From positions 160,124 to 224,123 of the forward strand of contig NMRA01000254.1 of the NCBI GenBank assembly GCA_002633005.1: a stretch of DNA of 64,000 nt. The letters run 5' to 3'. Positions 39,401 through 51,400 of the stretch are shown here, piece after piece. Each line of letters starts with the position of its first letter. Within the stretch, counting starts at the first letter, position 1. The translations under genes were made by a program, and so were the position numbers. This stretch comes from Phoronis australis. Taxonomy: Eukaryota > Phoronida > Phoronidae. Under the pieces are notes generated by a model, which was not told the origin of the DNA, ran no database searches, and was given only the letters and a program-made list of their open reading frames with translations.

Positions 39401-42400
39401 ATTTTTGGAAATAATTAAATCGTCCGACTGACAGACTGGCGTCCACGTGTAGCCTGCAAAGCGTCAACATTCCGAGTATGTACCATACCCGCGTATTACC
39501 TTGTGCCTGCTCCGTTGACCCAATGCACTCGCGATTAACACAAGCTCGTGCAAGTCTTCGCGTGATATTGCCATGCATTGCAAGCGAAGCACGCGGTCGG
39601 ACTATCTTTACTCGTGAGATACTTGCGCCTCTACTGAACTAAATTCTTGATGTAAGAATTTTGCATTAAAGTGCAAGATGAAATGTGTTTTGTTCTCTTA
39701 AATGCTCGTTGTCCATTAATCACCAAAAACCAACACTTTTGCACGTGGAGCGTTCTGTTGTGGGCTTTATCAGGGATCGATTCAGGATTCGTGTAGGTCT
39801 GTTATCCGAAGTATTTCCGGAAAATTTTTAGGGAAAAAGGTAGTAAAACACGCTATCGTCGGGTACAGTGGTAGTCCCGATGGCTCTGTAGTGTAAAGTT
39901 GTTATTTTGTATCAGCAAACAGGACTTTTTGGTTGTGAAGTTCACTTGTGACTCGTAACGTAAGAGATCGCTGAGAAATATTTACTGAGTCCTCATACCA
40001 ATACGTCTGAGGTAACTCTCACTGAGGCCTTGGTACGTTGCTCAAACGCTTGCCGACAACCGCGTTTATCTTGATCTTTTTAGAACATTCCTCTCATTCG
40101 CTGTAATTGCATATATATATTTATATGTATGAGAGCTATGTTAAAAAGACTGTGACAAGCTCCGGTGCACACAGCTTACTAGTTGGCTTGATTTACTCTC
40201 ACGGCGCCATGGTCAAATCAGCCAAGTGTTGCGAACAAATCATGAAAAGTGATTCATTCGACGAAGTTCTCTGCTCAAGTTATTTGGTTGAGAGCATTTC
40301 AAGGCCATGTTGGACCCTAGAATAATGTCTAAATTTGGCTCATTTGGAGCATCACATCTTAGAAATGGCTGCAGGGGCGGATCCAGAATTTTAAGTTGCG
40401 AACTTATATACTTTAGGAGGAAACTAACAATATTTTTTGAGAATTGAACATTTATATCAAATGAAATTTGTTTATGTTATTGATACTGTTATATGAATGT
40501 ATTTTTCTTTTGTGCTAAATATTACTATAAAGTCATAACGTGATCCAATGAATAACAGATTGCCATGAAGATAAAAATAAAATTTTCTACAGGTTTCTAA
40601 ATTTAGGAAAAAAATACTTTTACAGATTTAATTTCTATAGTTTTCTAGATAGACTTGTTGATAAAGTGCTACACATCCTTGAAGTTTATGGCCTTCAAGT
40701 GACCAGATGTAAAATTGACAACCTCCCCGTCAGAAATAGTCAGTAAAACTATATAAGCAGTCACCTGTGGCAGGTGCTCATTTAGGATTTCAAAAATAAG
40801 GCTGTCAAAATGGGTTCCAAGACTATTGATGCACGAGTGCATTTTATGGCCCTAAGTGAAATTGTTGCTATAGTGTGGAACATTGTTGTATAGAAGTGAG
40901 TCTGTAAAAGTTTGTTGTGTCTTGCATCATATGTTCAGTTCATGTAGGATCCTTCCAAACACAATATCTCAGAAATGGCTTACTGGATTTATATGTGTTA
41001 TTATTATTATATTTATTTATTATAGTGACATTAGGGTGCCAGTAAATACAATATCAAAAACAGAATATTCACCACACCCCCCAGCCTCAATGGGCTTACT
41101 CAGTCACCTAATAATAATCAAATTATTACATAACATATTGCACAAGCTCAAATATGACCACTTCAGACTAGTTTATAAACAAACCATTACTTCTAACATG
41201 CAAAGCGTCTTGAATGAATTTCGCTAGACCTTTCAAGTTATTTTGGAATATTTGAGGTAGGACAGAATTCCGTATAACGTATGGTCGAAGTAAGTTGTTT
41301 TTTGGGTGGCATTCTCCTTTAATTTGTGGAAATTCGCTCTTCGCTGTTGTCCCGAACATAAATTTAGTTTTGATTTACGTGAAATTTTATTGTTTTTTAT
41401 GTATACCTGTTTATCCCTGCTCTGCCTGTTTCATTCAGCAGCAATAGTGTACAAATCAGTTGTTGTTATATGGTTATACGAACACCTAAATGGGCATAGA
41501 ATAGCGCTCTCTCTGATCATAAGGCAGTAAATTACCCACAATGCTGCACATCAAAGGGGCATTAACCTAACTATTGTGTCATCCAATAAGGTTGCGTAGT
41601 CAGAAGTCCTGTAGACACAAAAAGTTGTGGAGGTGTGATCAATCATTTTTAACAAGTTACTGGTGCCATGGCAACTCTCTACTTATTTTGCACAAACATA
41701 ATTGCCAAAATTGTCATTTTTCCATTTTCCAAAGGCTGATTTTTTCTGAAAATAAAGGAAACTTTAACCAAATGTTTTTGTGACATCTATACAGTACGAA
41801 CCATGCCAGTATTAGACTAAAATTAACCTTTATTTTTGTGGAGAAAATTTGTCAGCTATAATGTGTGCTAAGGAAATGGAGAATTAATGTGCATTTTTAA
41901 AACTCTATCCATCGTACCATGCAGAGGGGAAGTGTTGTATTAAGCTAACTTGACTTAAATGGAACACGTGCACAAAACTCAACAAGAATACTTGATGCTT
42001 TCGTTCAGCCGACTTTCTGTAGAATCTCCAAGATTGGCATGCTCAGACGCACATTTTGAAGGTATTGGCAATTTTTGTGCACAGTAAAACGACCGGTTTA
42101 GGACACGATACAGCGGTCTAGTGTAATTTCCTCATTTTTACACAAGGTGTAAGAAGCACCACAGTATTGCTTTTCCATGTTCAAGTTCTACTTCTGCACT
42201 ATAGATGTCAGCTGACAATATTTTGAAAATTTGTGGGCATTAAAAACAATATAAGGTCTTGAAAAATGAAATTTAAGCACAATTTTGGCAATTATTTCTC
42301 TCCAAAATTAGTTGATTTTACTGTATGTAACAACTGGCATTCTTGTCACATTTTCATTGAGGATCCATTATAGCGACTTCAAATTTTAAAAATTATTCAC

Positions 42401-45400
42401 CTTTTTTGTTCTTTCTCTATCTGCAGAGGTCCACTATGCTTTGAATTTCGAGAACAGTATTCAGGATCACTATGAATCACAGAGACTCACGCTGTATAAT
42501 GAACATGGTCTGGATGCCGAGTGCCCACAGCCTGGACAACCTACACTTAGAAAGTCATTCCATGGCTTCACTCTGCCACTTGTTCCTCCCCTGGAGTATG
42601 CCAGAATTGCGGGACCGAGTCAACGCAAGGAATGTCTGGGCGATTTGTCTCTTTGTCCATCAGGTAAAATACCGTTATCAGAGAATGGATTCCATGTGCA
42701 TGGTGACATATGCTGTGACAAAACTTGCTTGCCTGAAATTCTGTGACATTTTGTGACATTTTGAGAATTCGGTGACAAATTGTGACCCAAGTAATTAGTG
42801 TTAGTGTTTTGTTGTGTTTACCCTTATTTTGTGCTGCTTCAAGCGGTAGTTCCTTTTTCTCAAATTATAAAATTCTGGAATTCATCGTTATCACAAACAA
42901 ATATTGTGTCTCGCATATGTGGCAAAAGTAAAGTTGATGTGGCTTTTTCTTGCAAAAAGCACCAAAAACCTGTCCTTTGACTATTGAGGCTTCCCTGTGA
43001 CAGAAAAAATTGAGGTAATGACACAAATTGGGACTTGCCATTTAACGTGAATCTTTTCCTTGTTTTATACAAAATGAAAGCATGCTCACCTCACCAATGT
43101 TCCTCTTTTTTGTCTCATATTTCATTGGCTGCACCAAGTCAGCAAATTTTTTGAAAGAATAAATTGCCTCAGCAATAGTTTTTTATTTAAGTTTGATCAA
43201 AGTTCACAAATCTTGTTGCATAAATCGTAAAGAACAAGGTGAATTTACAGAAGATTCTTTTAAAAATTTTGTAACAAAACGGAATTCAGTCAATGATTGC
43301 ATGAGATAGTCAGCTTAGGCAAAGGCAACTCAGAAGATGAATGAAAATTGTAAATAACTGAAAATCATAAGATAATTGACTGCTATATCTTGCTCTAATA
43401 CGTGAAATGTTGCTCTCAATGGATGTATGAGTTTAGACAAAGGCAACATACAAGATGAATGAAATTGTAAACAATTAAAAATCATTAGATAATCGACTGC
43501 TATATCCTGCTCAAAATGGTGAAATGTTGCTGACTTGTGAAGCACGTGGAACTTTTCTGGCAACTGACGTAAGTTCCATCGGAAGTAAATCCTTGTGATT
43601 GCTCCATCAAAAATGCCTGATGCCTCATTTCAATTGACTTTTAGTGAAATAAAACTTCCTGGTTAGGCCAAAAAGCACCAGAAAGCACCACTAGTACAAG
43701 GCATGTACTAACACTGAATAGACTATCGATTGTTTTGATATAAGCACAATTCTTCAATAAAGTCAGGTCTGTACAACCTGTTGAGTACCTTCTGTATTTC
43801 TTTAGGTTACACGTTTTCCATATGGTTAATGTTCCCGGAACCTGTATACGAAGAAGGTGTCTACATTTCCAATGGTGGCCACAGCCAATCCTCTCATGGC
43901 ATTGCCGTCCTCTATGGCAAAGGCAAACTCACCATCGTGTTCCGCCTGAAGAACGGGCAAGTGTGGAGAACATCCTATGACAATCTGCTAGAGGGAAGTT
44001 GGTATCATATGGCGGCATCATGGCACCAAGACCGTGGGCTGTTCCTTTATATCAATGGCATACTGGAATCATCGTCCCCTCGGGCAGTGTATGAGGGGGC
44101 AGTGGTGGGTGCTGTCACAGACAATTACTTCACTATTGGCCGACCAAACGAGAACCGTGTTTCGAGCTCAGAGTTGGCAAAACTTGGAAAGATCACAGTT
44201 GATGAGTTCAACTTTTATGACAGTTTCAAGGATGCAGCTTTTATCCGAAATAATGGTGAGTTCATCAGAGTGTTGTCATTTTCTGAATCAAATTACTGCA
44301 CATAACATAAGGAGATTCATTTTTGAAGTTGCTTGCATAATTAGTAACCTTCTAACTAGAAAACCTTGTTTTGACTAGTCACACGCAAAGTCAAAAGTTT
44401 GTTTTAAGAAGTTTCAGTGCATTGCTTGTTTTGGAAAAACACGCATTTACAACATATGCAGTACTTAATTGTATTTTCAGGGCCTAACTACAAAATGACC
44501 CTGTCAATGAACAGCTTGCAGGCAAGCCGTGTTCAATGGAGAAACAACGCTGCTGATGCCCGTGTGACAGGTACCGCGACGCTCGTCGATGGCAAAATCA
44601 GTAAAGCCATGACTCTCAACAGCGCGTATGTCGTTCTCAACGATGGGGAGGGCTCCTGCCTCACAGACCTGGACAAGTGCTTCAATAAGGGACTCTATAT
44701 ATCATTCTGGATCTTTTTCAACCAACGTCTAGGGTCAGGAACGTACTACTTGTTAGACACATCGGGCAGCCGTGGTGTTTCGCTGTTCTACCAGAATGGT
44801 AGACTGCAAGCAAAGGCAAGAACGTCCAAGAAAATGTGGTCAGCTCAGTGGGCTGGTATAACACACAATACGTGGTATTTTGTCGAGCTATCCTGGGGTG
44901 GCAGCACACCGCTGCAGTTGTTCGTAAACAGGGCACTTGTTGCTTCGGCTACAGACTTTGTCGCTCTAAACACGGGTGGCTCCAATGTTGTGTTGAATCA
45001 CGTGATGTTGATTGGCCGTAAGGTTGATGGTGGTGCTACAGTTCCTGGCATTATTGATGAGGTGGAAATATGGTTCGCCAGCAGAGACGCGCTCTTGGAA
45101 GGGAACTTTATATTTAGAGGTTTGTTCGTGTTGCTTGTGAATCATTTTAAACGTTTACTGAACCCTGTTATGATTATTTCATCCGTCACTGATTTTGTCA
45201 GATGGTATTGCTCAATTACTACATTTTCACTGAAAGACAAAGGCGTAGTTCAGCTAAAAAACTTCCGCATAATGTCGCCCAAAGTCGTACCTGTGGTTTG
45301 GGTATGGTGATCTTTCTGTAAAGCTGCTGTTATAACTCGTCCAAAGTGTACTGATTTAGCAAACCTAATGAGATTTTTGCTCCAAATTTTGAAGGTAGAG

Positions 45401-48400
45401 GAGAGTCACAGGGTATCAACGCAATTATATCATGTTGTAGTCGAATTTAAAATCTGATGAGTAGAGGTTTCTTTTTTCACAACCAGTAATAATATATTTA
45501 CACTTGAACAGTTCTGTCTCCTATCAACAGCCGTCTTATTGGACACTAGGTGGCGTGGTGATCAAGCTGTTCCAATTTCTGGACAACTTATACCCTATTC
45601 CATCCCTGTTGATGACCCATCCATTTTTCTTGACTCAGATTGACTTTCTTATCAACTGAGGGTAAATATGTTCTTACTGGTTGTGAAAAAAGAAACTACT
45701 ACTCGTCAAATCTTACGAAACTATTTAGTGATGTAAAAATCTGTTTGCAACGTGTGATGTCTTTCGAATGGGCGAAATGAGAATTTGGTCACATGCTATT
45801 ATGCCGAGACACTTTTGTGAAGACATTTTGAAAATTTAATATTAAGTGAGTAGACATAAAACCAACCAGCTGGTGGTATGCATTATGTGTTTGGTGCGCC
45901 TCCTGGTGTTTATTGTTGTATGTACGTTCTCTTGTACATGAGGTCTCGTAACTGAGTTAAGTACAGTGCAAGCCAAAAATATTCAGACTTGGACCCGTAG
46001 TTCCACGTCATGACAGATAGGCAGACGCCGAATTCATAGTCAGATTGTAGTCTTCCCTCGTGACCGAGAATGAAGAGGAATGAACAGGAAAGGTAGTAAG
46101 GCGGTTAAGCCAATTTGTAATTAGAATTTTGCTCCCCTTTTCGTTACAACCAGTCGGTTTTGCTGTTAAGAGAATTAGCCGTCATCACAAGAAATCGGTG
46201 TTTTGTCTGATTACTTTTGTCTTGTATGGTACATAAGAGTTCGCTTCATTTCCAGATAAACCCAGGCTACACTACTGGAGCATGAATGCTGTGGAAGGAA
46301 ATGTCAACCAGCGATCTTCTATGAGAATAAGCCAACACCGCAGCCCGCAACTTGTTAATGGGAAAATAAAAGGAGCGATTCAATACAACGGAGAAAACCA
46401 ATATGGTGTTATAAGAAGAATCGTGAAGAGATGTGATGGAAATCTGAACTATTGCACCCGAGGTCTGACCTTGTCGACATGGTTACGACCTGGCGACCTT
46501 TCCTCCAATGAACACTATATGTCCACGGGTCCCAACGGAATTGACCTCTCGTTGAACAACGGACGGCTCGTTGCAACTGCCCAAACATCAACTCGCGTCT
46601 GGACGGTATCCACCAATCAGTTTTCTCCAAGCAAATGGCAGTACATTGAAATATCCTGGCACCCAGAGTTTGGCCTGAAACTGTATAAAAATTTTAAGTT
46701 GATTGCCAAGTCATCGTCCTTCACTGCCCGTGACCCCGCAACGGTTGTCGACCCTCGTTCCAGCAAGATAGAATACTTGCTGGCCCGTGGTCGTAGTGGT
46801 AGGTCTCCCAGTGCACCACTCTCGAGGGCGTTTGCCAATATGACGATTGACGAACTCCAAGTGTGGCAGTCCGACCGAGAGAATCTGCTTGCTTTCAACT
46901 TTGCACTAAGAGGTAGGTGATCTTATGCTATTGTTTCGGTCTTTGAATTGGTGTGAGCACTCAGTTGTTTTATTTTGATGAATTCATTGTCTGATTCATT
47001 AATATTTTGTGGTTGTTTAGTAATCCATGGTATATTTACACTAACTTCTGACTTATTCACATTGGCATGATGTTTCACACGAACATTTCTACAGCTATAT
47101 CTGACTCATTTGTTACATGTTCTGGTAAATAGACACATAGATTTTTATATATGTTTACACCTTTCCAGTTTTTTAAAAATTATAATAGCTATAAATTAAA
47201 TATAATGGGGTTAATACATGAATTTAACTAAGTTGATTGTTGTTGATTAGTTGTGCGGAGGGCAACACCAAATTTCTGACTCAAGTCTTGAGTCACTTTT
47301 CATGACTCAGACCCTAGGCTCAATAAGTTGACTTATTACATCATGTTATTTATACATTTAGCATGGCCTCAACCAGTCATCAAACTGCCAGTTCTTTCAG
47401 AGGCACCAGATCCAGATCACTGGTCATTTGAGTAATACTTCATGGCGGTCTAAGTCAAAAGTCAGTCTTTTGAAGGAAAGGGAGTTCATAGCCACTTTAG
47501 CATCGTAACACAGTGTTTTTTTTTCTGTTTGCATTATTTATTTTGTCGAGAATGCCTCCGTCACAGAAGAGTTTATGTGTACTTGTAGGCAAGCCCACTA
47601 ATTATGAACTGGATATGGACCTCATCTCCCGCCAGCTTGGATATAACCCGAGATTGTACCATCCGCAGCTGGATATTGAGTTGTTTAATTCCCCGTCGCT
47701 CGTGGCAGATGGCAAGATCAACAGTGCTCTCCGTCTCGGTGGGAGACAGTACGCAGATCTAGGCACGCAGGCAGACAAGTGTCTCGGAAATATCGGACAC
47801 TGCAAGCATGGATACACTTTAGTCACGTGGTTGAAATTTGAAGATTTGGAGGAGAATTCGTACGTATTGTCTTCTGGCAACCGTGGCGTGACGCTGTATT
47901 ACAGCAATGGAAAACTAAGAGCTGTTTTCAAGCACCACAGTGATAACCAGCAGTGGTCGCTGAGTGCTGACAATATCGAAACGGGGAAATGGTATCTCGT
48001 AGATCTCTCTTGGCACCCTGTTCGCGGAGCTGCCATGTTCATCAATGATAAACTTGTATCAGAGAGTACCGTTGGAGTGAATGCTGCGGCCTCCTCCACC
48101 TCCGTCACTCCTCATTTCTATCTTGGTCGTGCAAACTCGGGCGATGCTCTTGGCGGCGTGCGAACCAGGGGAGCTGAGGCTGTTCTGGACGAGATGGAAA
48201 TCTGGTATGGCGACCGTTACTACCTGGTGGCTCATGACTATCTACAGAGAGGTAAGGCTCTGAGATGGTGTCTCACTGTTTGCACTAAAATCTCACCAAA
48301 TTTGGACAAATGATTTACGATGATTTGTGGTTCCTAAGGGTGTCTTACTTAATATGAGATTTTTTCGATTTCAATTGTAGCCATTATGATTTTCCATTTT

Positions 48401-51400
48401 TGTTTTAGGCATCATTCCGGTGGAGACGATATCGTTTGAAAAACAAGATGGCAACACAATACTACATCCTCGACTAGATGTACAAACAGTCAACGGGGCT
48501 ACACTGTCCAAGGGGAAAGTGGGGAAAGCAATCATGCTCAATGGAAATCGACAGTACGTTGACTTGGGTGACCACTCGGACAAGTGCTATGACAATCTCG
48601 ATCTGTGTCCATTTGGACTAACAGTCAGCATGATGGTGAATCCTGATTCGCTTGAAGCTGGGCAAACATTTCTGAGCGGGGATGCTGTTAATGTATTCTA
48701 CCGTAATGGACGGACGTATGCAGAGTTCAGCACGAAAGACAAGCGTTGGACGGTGAGTACGACTTCTGTACGTCCAGGACAGTGGAATGAGATTGATCTC
48801 TCGTGGCATCCAGAGAAGGGGCTGGTTATGTATGTGGACGGACAGAGAACGCTAGAGGACACGCAACCGGAAACTGTCTCTGGCAGGTCAACCATCAACT
48901 ACAACATGTTTATCGGCCGGGACAGTCGAGGCAGTCGCCTGTCGTATCCTCGAGCGAAAATAGATGAAGTCCAATTCTGGGGTGCCACACGGGAAGTGCT
49001 CCAAGCCCATGGCTACAAGCATGGGGCTGATGTGTACAAGGAAGAAATGAACTTGGACAAGATAGAGAACAATAAGGTGGAAAATACCAAGAGACAGGTG
49101 ACTGTTTTTGGGAATCCCCAGGTTGTGTCAGGGGTCATAGGTCAGGCGGTGCTCTTGAATGGCAGGAACCAGTATTTGGACTTGGGATCAAATATCACGT
49201 GCTTGGAAGGGAACATGGAAGGCTGTCTAGAGGGGTACACACTTCGCATGAGGGTGAATCCGCAGACCCTAGAGAGTAATACATACCTTGTGTCAAGTCA
49301 ACCGCTGGATGTCTACTACAAGAACTCTAAATTGTACGCTGTGTTCCGAACAGCAGACAAGGTGTGGATAACATCTACAGATAAGCTGGAAAGCGACGAA
49401 TGGAATTTACTGGACATCACGTGGGATAACGAGAATGGTGTTCGTATCTTCAAGGATAGCAAGGAGGTGGGAGAACAGATGTTTCCGGAGCGTAATGACG
49501 AAGGCGTGGACGTGAAACGGCACTTCTACATTGGGCGGTCCAACACAGATACATTGAATGAAAAGTACTTGGATGCAAAATTGGACGATGTCCAAATATG
49601 GAATGCCAAAAGGGATATCCTTGTCAGCCAAGGTCTTTTCACTGGTACGTAGAGGCTGAAAGAATTCTCGATTCACATATATCATTTTAAGTGGATGCCA
49701 TTTTATATTTGTTAAGTCCCATAGCCCCACAATTTCGCATTTTGGTTTTGTTATCTCTTGATGCTTTTGTTTACAACATAAATGACCAACTTAGAGTGCT
49801 AAAGTGTTAGTCAACGTGTATAGAGCATCAACATGAAAAGGTACATATCTATCGTTTTACCTTGACCTGTACTATCATTTTTTATTATTAAATTCTTTAT
49901 TGTCAGTTTCTGTAACTTACAGTAAAATCTCACTAATTTTGGACAAAAACGATTGCCTGGCTATTTTTCAAGGGCATATCCGATCACTGCTGTGAATTCC
50001 CACACTGTTTTTGAGATAATTTCTAATCGTAACTGTGACAGAGAACTTGAACGTGGTAAAGTATAGATTAAGTGGCACATATATTTTAGGAAAAAAATTG
50101 AGACTGAAAGTCCATTTTTGTGCCAAATTGATGAGATTTTACCATAGGTTATTTCAAGGAACCCGGCTCTTACTGTCCACATCCTCTTATATTATGATCC
50201 CGTGTGTTACTGATAAGCTCTGTGCCCCGTTTCCCATTTTAGATGGAAAGACAGTCGACGGTATGTTCCCCACTGAAATCTTTGAACTTATCCAACGCAA
50301 TTCCTCATCTTTGTTTTATTTCATCTAAGCTTTAATTACACATCTGATTTTTACTCCGGGTAGCATTTCTTGGAATTTTGTAGGTCGGCGAAATGATTAT
50401 TTTTTTCAAAGTCGAACGATTCTCTAGGTGCCTTGTTTTTACTTGCATTGTCAATTGACAGTAATACCTATGGATATCCTCCGAAATGTTACCCGAAAAA
50501 ATGCACCAAAGATTTGATTTCTAACATTCATTCTCGAAGTGACTTCTGAACTCTATGATTTGTAGTGTTTCTTAACCTTTCTTTTTCATTCTTAAATGAG
50601 AGTTTTATTTTCTGTGATGTTGTCTATTCATGTTTGGTGTATTGATTGTTGATTGTTACTTATTTTAAAAAATAATTTTGACTTCTACTGTTATCTCTCC
50701 TTTAGTGACGATTTTCTAAACAAGTGCACAAAAAATGGAGACATTTTGATTTTTTTTCCAAAATGAATGGAATCAACACACTGTTACTTAACCCTTCCAT
50801 CTGCTGAACTATAGCAAAGCAAATTGGCGTTTATATCAGACAGGCCCCTCAATGCCTCGATTATAGGGTCGAATATCCGCTCCATTTCCCTGTGACAAAC
50901 AGTTTAATATCATGTGACATTACCCTCATTAAGCCCAAAAATTTGGTTTCATTAATTAAAAATCTCCCCAAGCTTAGGATCTCTTTTAACTCACGCAACT
51001 TCTCAAATTTGTGGTGACGGAGGTGAGGGATTCTACTCTCGTCTGAAAAAATTCCCCTCAGAAGGTACAGGCACCTTTCCCCTCAGGTTTGCGAGGGCTC
51101 TGTCAGATTATGGATTGTCAGTATCACGAGAATGCTTTTATGACCGATTATACTACTTGTGAATGGATATGGAAAAAAATCTGCGCGTCTCTTAAACTGT
51201 AATGTGCCAGTCATGATGGAAACTGTCAAAATAGTATATGTGTAGGAAAGCTCATGGAAAATGAAAAACCGGCAAATATTCATAGAAAACTAGTGGATAG
51301 TTCTTAATTTTTTTACTGCAGTTAACCTAATTTTGCAAGTCATGTCTCAAGAATTTTTAATTCACTTATGCTTTGGAACTCTTTTTGCAAAAATGACTTG

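Larger units (their letters stand above)
24431..42426 (+). other. Intron 1 (about 18 kb)
   Basis: A phase-1 intron from gtaagt (24431) to ctgcag (42426). Its open frames are short and I recognise no domain in them. It holds dispersed repeats listed separately (30904, 37650, 38044, 40374, 40880). Long 5' introns are common in neurexin genes and often carry regulatory elements, but I cannot identify an enhancer or a small alternative exon here. Stretches 24431-30900, 31060-34080, 34400-37650, 38180-40370 and 41010-42426 show nothing I can name. Confidence 0.7.

Noticed and set aside
47572-47588. Alternative acceptor (cacag) for exon 6
   Set aside because: In the required phase it leads to a stop after about ten codons, while the acceptor at 47588 keeps the frame open.
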